From Diphasiastrum complanatum (taxonomy: Eukaryota; Streptophyta; Lycopodiopsida; Lycopodiales; Lycopodiaceae), in contig CM055095.1 of NCBI GenBank assembly GCA_029204225.1, positions 9,764,243 to 9,828,242 on the forward strand: 64,000 bases of DNA. The letters run 5' to 3'. The notes beneath the pieces are model-generated. The model did not search any database. It worked only from the letters and a program-made list of their open reading frames with translations, and was not told the origin of the DNA. Position 1 is the stretch's first letter. Each line of letters begins with the position of its first letter. Both the position numbers and the translations under genes were made by a program. Below are positions 1 through 11,678 of this stretch, piece after piece.

Positions 1-1070
1 ATACACTCTGACCTATGTGGGCCAATGAAGGTAATGCCTATTGGCGGAGCATTTTATTTTCTAACCTTCATTGATGATTACTCATGAAAGACCTGGATCT
101 ACACCATTAAGCAGAAGTTTGACACATTTGGATGCTTCAAAAGTTCAAAGTCTCGGTGGAAAATCAGTCAGGTGCTAAGATCAAGATACTTAGGACAGAT
201 CGTGGTGGTGAGTATCGTTCCACAACTTTTATTGACTTTTGCAAGGAGCATGGCATTAAACAGGAGTTTGCACAAGTTGATACACCTCAACAAAATGGGG
301 CAGCTAAAAGGAAAAATCGTACCATTGTCGAAGCAGCTAGGACAATGATGACACATATGGGAATTACTGATTCTTTCTAGGGTAAAGTTGTCAAGACTGT
401 TGTGTTTTTGCAAAATAGAAGCCCTAAAGTTGTTGTACAAAATTGCACACCCGAGGAGGCATTCAGTGGTAAGAAGCCTAAGATGGATGGGTTGCGAGTA
501 TTTGGCTACCAAGTGTATGTTCACATACCTAAGAGCGAGAGAGCCAAAATGCAGGTAAAGGCCTTGAAGTGCATTTTTACAGGTTATGATGAACAAACCA
601 AGGGATATAGATGTTATGATCCAGATGGGCTACGTGTGCACATAAGTTGTGATGTGTTATTTGATAAAATCCATAGATTTGGAGATGAAGAAAAGGATAA
701 TGATGAGCTATCCAAGCTTCTCAAAGAGGATGAAGTAGTTCTACCACCACAAGAAGATCATCGTGATCAAGATGAGGAACGTGATACTCCTCCCACTATA
801 GAGATGAGATGGAGAGTGAGAAACAAATCTATTGGATCAGAATAGACTGAGATTGCAGGTGACAAAATGAAGGAGCAAGATGCACCATGGGATTCCTATT
901 CACTTCGCAATGGTTCACCTCAACGTAAGTTACCTAAATGGTACACTAAACTCATGAGTGACAAGGAAGGGGAAATTGTCGAGTCTAGTAAAAAAGGAGA
1001 GTTATGGCATTCCACAAGAGAGAGAAAGAGACCTGACAGGTTTCAGGTAAATCTTGCACTTTATGAGTGA
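1..1070 (+). pseudogene. copia integrase and hinge, broken
   Basis: The integrase catalyses insertion of the element cDNA. The core is read in pieces: 1-130 with an in-frame TGA after FIDDYS, then 132-380, 402-845 and 867-1070. The second catalytic Asp is present in TDRGGEYRS. The third acidic residue is not: the usual NGVAERKNR motif reads NGAAKRKNR, so the catalytic Glu codon at 306-308 is AAA (Lys). The Asp- and Glu-rich hinge that follows (about 690-800) is typical of copia elements between integrase and RT. Stops and the Glu-to-Lys change show the enzyme is dead. Confidence 0.88.
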
Positions 1071-1089
1071 TATTATTTCATCTACTGAA

Positions 1090-2186
1090 CCCTCTTGCTT
1101 TGAGGAGGCCAACAACCAAGAGATATAGCAAAAAGCAATGAAGGAAGAGATTGATTCCATCAAACACCATGACACTTGGGAGATAGTGGATCTTCCAAAG
1201 GGCAAAAGACCCATTGGCAACAAATGGGTATACAGGAAAAGGACAATGCCAATGGAACTATTGCAAAACACAAAGCAAGGCTTGTAGTGAAGGGTTATGC
1301 GCAAAGCAAGGGCATTGACTATGAAAAGACCTTCGCTCCTGTGGCTAAGTGACTTCGCATGGTGATTCCTTTGGTGGCACTATTTGGATAGAATCTACAC
1401 CAGATGGATGTAAAGTCTGTGTTTCTGAATGGTAAGCTTGAAGAAGAAGTGTACATGGAGCAACCTAGTGGCTTTGTGGTACATGACATGGAAGACAAAG
1501 TATGCAAACTAAAGAAGGCTTATATGGATTGAAGCAAGCACCACATGCTTGGTACAACCACTTTGATGAGCATCTCCTATCTAGAGGTTTGACACACACT
1601 TCTTCAAATTTCAATCTTTACTACTTTGCTCATGACTCTAGTATCACATTGATTGTGTTGTACATAGACGACCTCATAATCACAGGTAATGATGACGATT
1701 TTATTGGTGCAATCAAGAAGGACTTATCTTCTAGTTTTGATATGACTGATCTTGGCTTAATGCACTACTGTTTGGGAGTGAAAGTATGGCAAGGTTGTAG
1801 TAGCATCGCACTAACACAAACAAAGTACGTGAATGAGATTTTGAAGCGTTTCAAAATGTGTGATAGCAAGCCAATATCTACACCTGTGGAGGTTGGTAAG
1901 AAACTATCTAACCAGGATGAGAGTGCACTAGTTGATGCTACTTTGTTTCGTCAATTAGTTGGTTCACTCATTTATCTCACAACTACTCGTCCTGACATAA
2001 GTTATGTTGTAAGTGTTGTGAGTCAATTCATGGCTACTCCTAGCTCCTGGAGGCAGTAGAGAGAATTCTTTGTTATGTAAAAGGCACGTTAACCCATGGA
2101 TTGTTGTATGAGAGACAACATACTTTACCAATTTTACAGGGCTTTGTTGATTCAGATTGGGCAGGTTGCATTGATGACATGCGATT
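1090..2186 (+). pseudogene. copia reverse transcriptase / RNase H fragment
   Basis: The reverse transcriptase copies element RNA. The N-terminal part ([11 protein letters not shown] near 1205, then [13 protein letters not shown] near 1265) lies in a different frame from the catalytic half at 1502-2059. The catalytic half has GLKQAPHAWY, the catalytic pair in YIDDLIITGN, LMHYCLGVKVW and TRPDISYVVSVVSQ. RNase H begins in yet another frame at about 2090 (THGLLYERQ) and is cut off after VDSDWAGCIDDM near 2186. Several frameshifts and stops mark it as a pseudogene. Confidence 0.9.
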
Positions 2187-2509
2187 TTACAAGTAGAGGT
2201 GAGGAAGTCCTCCAAATCCAAGGTAGAGCCTCCAAATGTCCTCCAAACAACCTGCAAGCTCCAAGATGCTCTCCAACTCCAAGTTAGGATGTCTCCACCT
2301 GCAAGTAAGGATATGCAAGCCTCCAAAGATCTCTCCTCTACCTGTGTCCCTACTCTTAAACACAAAGATAGATAACAAGCTAGCCTCAAGTATTCACCAC
2401 CCAACCATAGCTAGAGATCCAAGCTCCAAGCAAGACCTATCTAGCACCCCCTTGTAAATAATAAACAAATCACAAGCATACCACAATAGACTATAGCATA
2501 CTTGTTTAC
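2187..2509. other. Non-coding spacer after truncated copia
   Basis: No coding signal. The stretch is rich in short CTCCAA words. A 36-bp segment at 2467-2502 recurs at 9523-9558 with two mismatches, so its end is shared with the right flank of the second large repeat. Confidence 0.5.
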
Positions 2510-4130
2510 AGATTCTCTACTTCAGTTTTTTCGTTTCTTTCTCGTGTTCTTGTTCTGGTTCTTTCTTCTTGTTCCGTTTGAGGTTGGTTCTGCCTGTTAT
2601 CAGGCTTCGTGGGCATTCATTAGATATGTTCTTGTTATTACAATGCCCAAATCAGGCATAATGGACTGATTAATGTTGTGGTATTGTCCTTCTTGTCAGA
2701 GGACACTCAGGTTTGTCACTGTTGCACTGAAGCACATGCATAAACGACCATAATCAGTCAACCATGCATGCCAAACATTCAACCATCAGATCAGCATGCA
2801 AAACCATTGAATAGATAATGAAATCCTACTCTAATGCTGCAAAAATGAACTGAAATCAGATCCTAAACACTAATATACTTGCATAAATCCACAAAACAAA
2901 AAACAAGAAACTAATCTACAACATTTTATAAGTCCAAGAATCAAGAAACCAACCAGTCTTTTGATTCTTGGACATCCCAAAAACATCAAGAACAGGGTTT
3001 TAAGGAGATATGCAAGAACTACACCACAAACCCAGCCTATTTAGTTTACCTGAATGCTGATTCCTACATTAATCCACAAACAAGAAATGAAATCTAATCC
3101 ACTCTACGAACCACAACCACACACAAGGAGAGAAGGGCAAGGTCATGAATGCATTCACTCAAGAAACAAGCATGATCAAGGAGCTCAATGAATGCACCAA
3201 AACTCGTGGAGACTCTTCTCATTTCAGCATGGATAGGTACATTTCACAAAAAGCTCATCTTCACAAAGAGAGAGTCTCTTAAATAAGCAAGAGAGCTCCT
3301 TAGATGGCATCCTAGTGGCATTTCCACATTACACAAATTACAAGTGGAATAATGCTCTCCACTAGAGGACACCATCAAAAGGTGGCTCAGTCTACTTTCT
3401 TTAAGAGGGGTCTACTTGCATTTATTACTTTGCCTAGAAATACTAGTTCCTACATGGTCATTCCATCTTTCGGAATTCACCATGAGGCTTAGACAGTTCT
3501 TGCTTGTCATTCATAACTAGCATTCCTCGGCTCTCATACTCGGCTCTCAGTCTTTGTTCGTCTCATCTTCTCAGAGACTTCCTCGGTCTAAGGTGAGAGG
3601 TGCTCTTGGGTAGCTCTGGCCGAGCATCTTGGGGATTCGTCAGAATCAGCCAACATCATCCCACCCCTAATGTGTTGCAGGACCCACTGCAACTCATATT
3701 GAATGATGTCGTTCTGATTGTGCATTGGCATCTTCGATTGTCACTTGGAAAAGCATAGATCCTCATTCACTTATGTAAAACCAAGTGCTTATTGCTGCTG
3801 GTCTTTCTTTTGATCCATTACTTTTGGATCTCTTTGGGCTTCATAAGAAGGGATTCAACTATCACTGCTCCAGAGAGTCTCTTTTGATCAAGATCGATCT
3901 GACTCAACCTGTTGCTCAAGTTTTGTCCTTTCTTCCTCAGCCTCTTAAAATTTTCTCTTCATTTCTTCTAGCTGCTTTGCCTGCTTCTTAGATCTTTTTC
4001 GGTTGATCAACCAATGTAGGTGGTAGTTGGTCTCCGCAAGACATTTGTAATGATCTTTTAGCCGCTTCAGTAAAACTATCAAAAACTGGAGTTATCTCAG
4101 AAGAACAGTGAACTGATGATAAACAAATAG
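2510..4130. repeat. Large dispersed repeat, copy 1 (possible LTR of minus-strand element)
   Basis: This stretch aligns by eye with 7375-9525 in the same orientation. Shared landmarks are the AAATCAGGCA word at 2650 and 7480, a block beginning CCAAGAATCAAGAAACCAAC at 2934 and 7759, the AGAGAGAGTCTCTTAAATAA block at 3267 and 8118, the CGGCTCTCATACTCGGCTCT block at 3530 and 8380, and TTACTTTTGGATCTCTTTGG at 3820 and 9222. Copy 1 lacks about 540 bp found at 8650-9195 in copy 2. A minus-strand gag remnant lies between the two copies, so they could be long diverged LTRs. I did not find a primer-binding site, so this stays a hypothesis. Confidence 0.6.
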
Positions 4131-5200
4131 ATGGAAGGTAGGGTGGAGGTGGTGACATCGGTAGATGGTGTGGACGATAGGCATGAGAATGGGCACATAA
4201 GTATGGTGGGCCGGGTGAATAAGGAGACTGATTTCCCAATGCTTGTGTTTCTCTTTCTGAAGGATCTTCATCGTGAGTGGGGTACTTCTTTTGATTGAGT
4301 CTCTTTGGATTGCCCATCTGTCTTCTTAGCCTTGTCGTTCCATATTTGACTTGTGACCTTGGCTGTCGATCTTGCTGATGTTGTTGGCAATGTGGCTGCT
4401 CTAGTGGATCCAAGCAAATCCACTCTCTCCCCCCCAAAAAAATCTGTTGTTGCTAGTAACTGTTCATGGTCAAGATTGGATCGGCGTGTGGAACACATAG
4501 TTGAAAACACATTGGACATGTGATTGGACTAAAGATTGAACAAATTCTAACTAAATTTGTTTTGATCTTGTTGTAATTGACTCGAAGATGAATATGACGA
4601 TGAGATGTAGGAATCAATTCTGACGTGATAGGAATGTTTAAAATTTTAAGTATGTGCAGAGATCCTAGACTTTGTACAAGGTGATCTAAAGATGGATAGA
4701 TGAATGAAAATGTGTTCTTGAGATGCTCTACGGAAGACTCTCGTGCAGTAGTTATTTCCCATGCAAAAATCAATTAGACAAAATAGGTGAAGAGAAACAA
4801 GTAAATAAACAAACGGTACAAAGAGTGAGAACTATATAGCACTTGTTGAAAAAAACTTGCATTCATCAACATGTACAATTCACCTGGACAATTTCATGTT
4901 TCTATTGATCTTTTAGAGTAATGAAAGAACTCTCATAGCCCTTGTCAAAAACAAGGCAAGAATAGTGACACTGAATCTACCATCGTTGATAGTAGATGTT
5001 GTAAGATATAGCTTGAGATGCAGTTATGGTTGAGGTACTATGTCCTGAGGACCTCTCTGAACAAGAGATTTAGAACTGAATCTCTATCTGGATTTTTGAT
5101 TCCTAGATTTATTGTGTATTGGCACATTGGAAATCGTATCAGCATGTTGCATGATGGAGCTGGTGAATTGCGTGGTAATTTACAAGTTTACAAGAAATTT
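4131..5200. other. Non-coding region between repeat copy 1 and gag remnant
   Basis: No protein family recognised on either strand. Short open frames here have no motif and look accidental. On the minus strand this would be the region 3' of the gag remnant. Confidence 0.4.
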
Positions 5201-6510
5201 CTCAAGTGAGCAGTAGGTTGAGTGGTTGGGTGCTATGGTGCTCGTGAGGTGTTCTCGTGAGGATCCTATCGTGATTCATAACAGACATGTTGGGCATGTA
5301 GGATCTTGTTGGGTTGTTTTGGACAGTCTTTGAAACTGTGTTTTCTGACACAGTCGGGACACTCGGCGTGGTACTTGGTCTTGATGGGGCAATCAACTGT
5401 GAAATGGCCGGTTTCACCATAGATGAGACATCTGTTGTTCAATGGCCCTTGTATAACGGCATAGCCATCTTGTATGGCTAATGGTTCTGGACTTTTAGAT
5501 GGATATTCATGATAAGTCAAGAAATGTCCGGATTGTGACGATTGTTCTTCATATTGTTGGACTGTATGTATTTAGATAGACTGATATAAAGGGCAAGCAT
5601 CAACATGATGCATAGCCCGGCAGTGTGGGCACCATATTGGTTTTCGTCTATAAGGTACCTGTGCAGGGTTTGGTTGACCAGACATACTGCTTTCGATAGA
5701 CTTCAGGGTAGTTTGAAACTCATTGGTGAGTTTCTTCATTTGCAGTTGATGTTGCTGATTAAGAAACTCCAACTGTGATTTTCAAAACTGATCTCGGGTG
5801 TCCTCGATCGGCTTCAACTCATGGACAAGAGAACGTGGTGCTCGCCTTTCCCTGGATTTGTCAACATATGATCCTTCATCTTCCTCCTTGATGGCATCAG
5901 ACATAGCTAACTTTAGGCTCGTATATTCATCATTGGATTTAAGTTCGCGTCTGATCCATCTTGGAAGGACGACTAAAAACCAGATGATGAGCATCTGTTT
6001 GGAGGGCTGTTCTTGTACTTGACTTTTTAAGCGTTTGCATCGTTGGAAATAGTCTCGTACACGTTCATCTTTTGCCATCTTGATGTTACTCAATTTGACA
6101 AAAGGACTCTCTATCAAACGAAAGGGTTTAAAACGCTTGATAAATGACTCTTTCAAAAGTGACCAGTCCGTTTTATCTTCACAATCGAGGTTAAAAAACC
6201 AGTCACGTGCTTTAGTGATCATGGTCATGGGAAACAGTTGGACCATAGCGTCTACAGATGTTTCGCCATACACATCGCACACATTCTCAAAGAGTTACAA
6301 AAATCTTTGAGGGTCCGAACTACCGTCAACTTTGGTAGATCTAACTTGGGGGTTCTTTTCTCATGATGAGCACCGTGGGTAGCAAAAATGCCATTAAGGT
6401 GGGTTCTGGCCTGTGAGGGTTCAACACCATATTAATGGGCTCATGCTCGTGAAGACTCGGCTCTATCAAGCTCTTGTTATGTGAATGGGTTTGTGGACGG
6501 CTCGTGGAGT
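5200..6510 (-). pseudogene. Ty3-type gag remnant with zinc knuckles
   Basis: On the minus strand, 6282-5782 encodes a retrotransposon gag capsid domain. It shows TKARDWFFNLD, TDWSLLKESFIKRF and the conserved DERVRDYFQRCKRLK region, which match the plant Retrotrans_gag pattern. The frame then shifts into 5772-5572, with a short coil and a CPHC...HHVDAC cluster, and into 5520-5266, with further Cys/His clusters (CLIYGETGHFTVDC, CPDC...HSFKDC), a nucleocapsid-like zone that would bind RNA. No protease, RT or integrase follows, so this is a gag-only or deleted element. Upstream, 6553-6341 may be the gag N-terminus in another frame. Confidence 0.75.
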
Positions 6511-6649
6511 TGGGACTGCATTCGGTAGAACCTACGACGTCTGATTTGTTCAACTGTAGGGGACCTTACCTTGTATGGATAATCTGCTGGGATATCCGGA
6601 TCAGTATGGTAGTCCATTGGGTACTATTGTGTGTTTTTGGTGCTTTTGG

Positions 6650-6890
6650 ATGTTTTAGGATTTTTTTTTTGGATTTTTTTATGGTTTTTGATCAAAAAAA
6701 AGACGTGAAAAAAATCTCGAAAATGCTTGAAAAAACTCAAAAAAATCTTGAAAAAACACGAAAAAAAATTCTCAAAAAAATCTAAAAAAATCTTGAAAAA
6801 ACAAGAAAATATTCTCGAAAAAATCTAGAAAAATCTTGAAAAAACACAAAAAAATTCTCAAAAACTGCTTGAAAATATCTAGAAAAAAAA
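6650..6890. repeat. A-rich degenerate short repeat
   Basis: About 240 bp of poorly ordered units of roughly 14-20 bp, in which A-runs alternate with TCTTGAAAA, TCTCGAAAA or TCTCAAAAA. The pattern resembles slipped-strand expansion. It lies upstream of the gag remnant on the minus strand. Confidence 0.65.
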
Positions 6891-7374
6891 ATCTAGTCGC
6901 GAATTGTCGCAAAATCTTCTGGACTGTTCTTCAGGCTCACCCGTCGTGAAACTGTCTCGAAAAGTTCGCAAAATATTCTGAATTTCTTCTTCAAGCTCAA
7001 AATTGTCATCTGTCACGAACAAGATGAAAATGTCGTGAAAAGACAAGTGTTGCGAATAATTCACGAAACACAAAGCTAAAACAAAGAGATGGACTGTCGC
7101 GAATTATTCGTGAACAGAATTTATTCGAGCTTGGAAACAAAACGTCTATTTGAGATCAACCGTCATAAACGGTTAGATGTCCACTGTTACAACATTAAAA
7201 GGCCAAAAGACCTGTCTTGTAATAATATAAATACACTACTTGTTGTAACACACTCACTCTCAATCAGAGACACAACATTGAGATAAGACAGCAAGAAATG
7301 TATAGAAATTTGTTTTTTGATCAATAGTTTCTTATTGTCTGAAAATCTTAAGTTGTCTCTTTGTTGATAGATCC
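6891..7374 (+). promoter_or_regulatory. Possible LTR-type promoter with TATA box
   Basis: TATAAATA at 7226-7233 is followed by an AC- and CT-rich initiator-like stretch. The region before it carries repeated CGCGAATTAT / GTCGCGAA words. This could be the U3/R part of an LTR running on the plus strand, but no partner LTR was found. Confidence 0.3.
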
Positions 7375-9525
7375 CCTACTCCAGAGGATCCGTTGGTTTT
7401 GTAAAAGTTCTCTTTCTTACTTCTTCTGCCTATCAACAGAGACAGTGGGCTCTTGCTTAATGTTCTTTCTTGTTTCAAGCCCAAAATCAGGCAAAAGGGA
7501 CAGGTTCTTGCTGTAGTATTATGTCCTGCCTGTCAAAGGACATCCGGATGGGTCACTCTTGAACTGAATGCACATGCATAATCAACTAAAATGCAAGCCA
7601 ATGCGTTCAACAAATGATCTACATTACTGCTCAGTTGAACAACGATGGATTCCTAGTTCTACTTTGCTGTAAAATGAACTAAAATCAGATCCTACACTGC
7701 TTTACTTGCATAAATTGACAAAACAAGAAACAAAAACTAATCTACAGCATGTTAGAAGTCCAAGAATCAAGAAACCAACCAGTCTTTTGATTCTTGGACA
7801 TCCCAAGAACATCAAGGACTAGAATGTTAGAGAATATACAAGATTTATGCCACATTTTTAGCCTATTTAGTTTACTTGAATACTGGCTCCTACATTAATC
7901 CACAAGAAAACATGAAATCTAATCCACAACTAGGAAAGCAAGAAAACTAGTCCACTCTAAATCCACAACCACACACAATATGAATGGAAGGGCATGATCA
8001 TAGGGGCATCACTCAAGAAAACCATCATGATCAAGGAGCTTAATGTAGCATCAAATTCATGGGAAATCTTCTTATTAAGCATGGAGTAGATACAATGCAA
8101 AAAGCTCCTCTACACAAAGAGAGAGTCTCTTAAATAAACAAGAGAGCTTCTTAGGTGGCATCCTAGTGGAATTTCCACATTTCACAAATTACAAGTGGAA
8201 TAATGCTCTCCACTAGTGGTCACCATCAAAAGGTGGCTCACTCTACTTTCTTTAAGAGGGGTCTACTTGCATTTATTACATTTGCGTAGAAACACAAGTT
8301 CCTACATGGTCATTCCATCTTTCGGGATTCACCACGAGGCTTACACAGTTCTTGCTTGCCATTCCTAACTAGCATTTCTCGGCTCTCATACTCGGCTCTC
8401 AGTCTTCGTTGGTCTCGTCTTCTCAGAGACCTCCTCGGTCTAAGGTGAGAGGTGCTCTTGAGTTGCTCTGTTCGAGTATCTTGGGAATCGTCAGAATCAG
8501 CCAACATCATCCCACCCCTAATGCGTTGCAGAACCCACTGCAACTCATATTGGACGATGACGCTTCGCTTTGTATTGGCATCTTCGATCGTCACTTGGAA
8601 AAGCATAGATCCTTGTTCACTTACATAAAACCAAGTGCTTATTGTCGCCAGTATTTATCACAAAAATTGTTTTTCATGAATTGCCGCAGTTTAACCAGAA
8701 TGTCTTATTGCTGTAATTGGTTGACATTCTCAAAATTGGAGAGCTCTCAACAGCTTCACAACTTGCATGCTCGAGTGCTTTCCATGTGTCTCTTTGTTTT
8801 GTCACTTGTATATGCCATTGACGGTTTCATCTTTGGTTTCTTGGCAGATTCTATCTTCTGGGAGGTCTGTATCCTCCATTTGCCTTTGGGTGTTTCTGTG
8901 GTTCTTCTTTCAGTTGAAGTTCCAGTCTCAAGGAAAACCTTTGATCTACAGGTTGCACAAACTTTGATAATCAGTCTCAAGGGGATGGATTCATAAAAAA
9001 TTGGTAGTAGGAACAGTTTTGGATGGACGGTTTGGTAACGGTAAGAAAACATGATGAAGGCTTGGTGAAAGGATGAAGGAACTGATAGTTCTACAGTTGC
9101 AGCCTTGGACCCTTGCAATGTCGAGCTTTGACCACCACTTGTTGGTTGAAGAGTTTGCTTTATTTTGCTGGTTCACGGTTGTCTTCATCTTTCTTTTCTG
9201 CAGCTCTTTCTTTTAATCCATTACTTTTGGATCTCTTTGGGCTTTGTAGGAGGGGATTCAACTATCATTATTCCAAAGAGTTTCTTTTGATCAAGATTGA
9301 TCTGGCTCATCTATTGCTTAAGTTTTGTCCTTTCCTCCTCAGCTTCTTTGCTTAATTTCTAATGTATTCTAGCTGCTTCGCCTACTTTTGTAGGTCTTCT
9401 TTTGGCTGATCAACCATTGTAGGTGGCAATTGGTCTCGGCAAGACATTTGCAATGATCTTCCAACTGCTTCGGTAGGACTATAAAAACTAGGGATTTCTC
9501 AAAAGAATAGTAAATTGATGATAAA
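7375..9525. repeat. Large dispersed repeat, copy 2 (possible LTR of minus-strand element)
   Basis: Second copy of the repeat at 2510-4130, in the same orientation and clearly diverged. It carries an extra stretch of about 540 bp (8650-9195) absent from copy 1. The minus strand at 8606-8310 stays open for 98 codons, but the same stretch in copy 1 is frameshifted, so I do not call it a gene. Confidence 0.6.
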
Positions 9526-10186
9526 TCACAAGCATACTACAACAGACTATAGCATACTCAAGATCCAAACCTACTTATGTCCTATGCCATAAGCAAGATC
9601 CAAACCCTAAGCATACTACACACAAGAAAGTACTCTACACACTAGTAGCAACACTAGAGCATAAGCAAAGCAAGCAAGAGAGATCTCTCTCTCCCCAATG
9701 GGTGCCCTACTACCCTCATATAGATGGTCCATGGACCCCTCCAGTGCACTATGGAGTTCCATGCCCATCCAATGAGAGAGAGAAGCCTAGGGGAGTTAAA
9801 GAACCTCCAATAACCTCCATAGGCTTATGGAAAGTCAAGAGACTCCTTCCATTACCTATGACTCTTTGAATGCCTTTCTTGTGGGAGTTGGGAACTCATT
9901 AGACCCATTGGAAGTGCGCCCTCCTACTAGGTCCCAATGCCCAAGTTGTGCATGTATACTTTGGTCCTAGACCATTAAAGTGATATGGTTCAAAGTTGAG
10001 ACCCAAGGTTTAGAAAAATAGTCATCTAATGACTTTCTAACACCTCTCTAGATTCCATATCTCCATCCAAGGCATAGACACCTACCTGTCCTTAACCAAG
10101 GACACCAGTACCTTAATCTAAGACACCTACTCTTAATCCTAAGGATATCCCTTATCCAAGGGTCACGTGACTCCATACCTCCGACC
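9526..10186. other. Non-coding spacer left of young copia
   Basis: No coding signal. It contains short repeated phrases such as AAGATCCAAACC and AAGCATACTAC. It ends at the left LTR of the copia element. Confidence 0.45.
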
Positions 10187-10867
10187 TGTTAAAAATTCAC
10201 AATTCTAGCTTGACTAGTTTTGGTCATATGACTTGTAAATAGTTAGATGGTCATGATGTGGCTTGTCACACGTGCCAAATAGCATAGGATTCCATTCATA
10301 AGGATGTTCTCAAGTAGACCTAAGTGTTAGAACCTTTGGAATGAGTCCAAATTATGCTTAGATACAAGGGAGAAAAAATAGGAGCTATTTTTGGTAATTT
10401 TTGCATTGTTGAGGGATCTCCAAGATTCCAACCTTAACTTGGTAGGGATGAAAGATCCACCAAAATTAGCATTAGGGATAGGTTTAGGGCTACTCATACC
10501 TGCCAAAACCGTGATGGATCATGTATATATAGGTGATGATATCTCACCAAAATCAATCAAGCAATTTCATGTTTTTTCTCTCATAATGGTGCAATTGCTC
10601 TCTATGTTCATAATTGTTTGAGTACTTGTGATTACTAATGATTATAGGATTGAATGTAGGTCTGGTGTACAGTACTCAGACTGTGGGAGGCTGTACTTTC
10701 ACACGTGTGAAGCCTTCTTCAAGGATTTGGGCCATTTAGTGAGGTTCAAGCATAGATTTTTGATGGATTTTGATGGTTCAACTTGTGCTAATCTTATGAA
10801 ATCATAATCTATTGTTTTCCTCATCATTTCAAGTGTTTTAGGATCCTTATTTGCTGTAATTTTTACA
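10187..10867 (+). repeat. 5' LTR of young copia element
   Basis: The LTR begins TGTTAAAAATTCACAATTC and ends TTTTTACA, directly before a primer-binding site. It is repeated at 15642-16323 with about six differences by eye, including one 1-bp indel, so the two LTRs are about 99% alike. Near-identical LTRs indicate a recent insertion, because they start identical. The LTR is the element promoter and terminator. Confidence 0.95.
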
Positions 10868-10880
10868 TGGTATCAGAGCC
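10868..10880 (+). promoter_or_regulatory. Primer-binding site for initiator Met-tRNA
   Basis: TGGTATCAGAGCC directly follows the 5' LTR. This is the standard plant copia primer-binding site, complementary to the 3' end of initiator methionine tRNA, which primes minus-strand DNA synthesis. The untranslated leader runs from here to the gag start at 11679. Confidence 0.93.
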
Positions 10881-11678
10881 TAAAGGCTGAAATGAGCTAA
10901 ATCTTTGGTTTTCATTCAATTTGATCACAATTTTTGATCTAAATCTTGTGTAGATTGGATCTTAGCATCTAGTATTGATTCTAGAACTCAAAGTGAGTCA
11001 AATACATTGGAGATTGGTGTTGTGTGACTTCATTTGCAGGTGTTTAGATGTCTAAAACCAGAGGCAAAGTTGAATTCAATTCACATTACCAAGATAGCAA
11101 GTTTTGCTTGCTCCAAGCATTGATTTCTAAGCGAGTTTTGGAGGTGATTTCATAGAGGAGGCTTTCTAGCATTCAAGGAGAGGGAAGATCAGAGTTTTGG
11201 GGACTCTTCAAGGCTGTTCTAAGGTGTAGTAGACACCTCCTAAAGTGATTTAGGTTCAGTCCAACCATTGCTTGACTTATGCACCAAATTAGATCAATTT
11301 TTCATCAATTTTGATCATTTTTTGCTTGTGATTGGATAGTAGATTGTGTTGCATTCTCATTAAGTTCCATTTAGATCTTTTACAAGTGATTTTGGAAGTA
11401 TATTAGGTTGCTGATATTCACTCTTGATCAGATCATTTGGAAGCTTTAATGTTCTTTATAGAAAGAGGGGCAATTCTACTAGTATTGTCTACTTCAATCA
11501 AGCAAGTGCATTGTTTCTAGTATTCTATGATTTGATTTTGTTAGAGATCATTCTTAGATCTTTATAGGAAGTCTATTACTGATCTTTTCAGGTTCCTAAG
11601 AAGTGGGATAAGGTAGACCTTCAATCAAATCAATAGAAGTAACCTTCATTTGTGTCAAGTCCTTGATTAGGAGACTAG

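Larger units (their letters stand above)
1..2186 (+). mobile_element. Degenerate Ty1/copia retrotransposon, integrase to RNase H
   Basis: This is the 3' two thirds of a copia pol gene, entering the window inside the integrase. In order it shows the integrase core (FIDDYS near 70, TDRGGEY near 195), the conserved NRSPK linker near 415, the post-integrase hinge, the reverse transcriptase (YIDDLIITGN near 1665) and the start of RNase H (VDSDWAGCIDD near 2145). Similarity stops near 2186, so the end of RNase H and the 3' LTR are missing. Reading changes frame several times and meets in-frame stops, so it cannot encode a working polyprotein. The hinge resembles the copia at 30.8-34.6 kb (both have a WD-S/TFS...LPKW stretch), which suggests the same lineage. 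Confidence 0.93.

Noticed and set aside
8310-8606. 98-codon minus-strand frame in repeat copy 2
   Set aside because: The same stretch in repeat copy 1 is frameshifted and has stops, and no family is recognised.
10391-10621. 76-codon frame in the copia LTR
   Set aside because: It lies within the LTR and is altered by a 1-bp insertion in the other LTR, so it is not kept as a protein.
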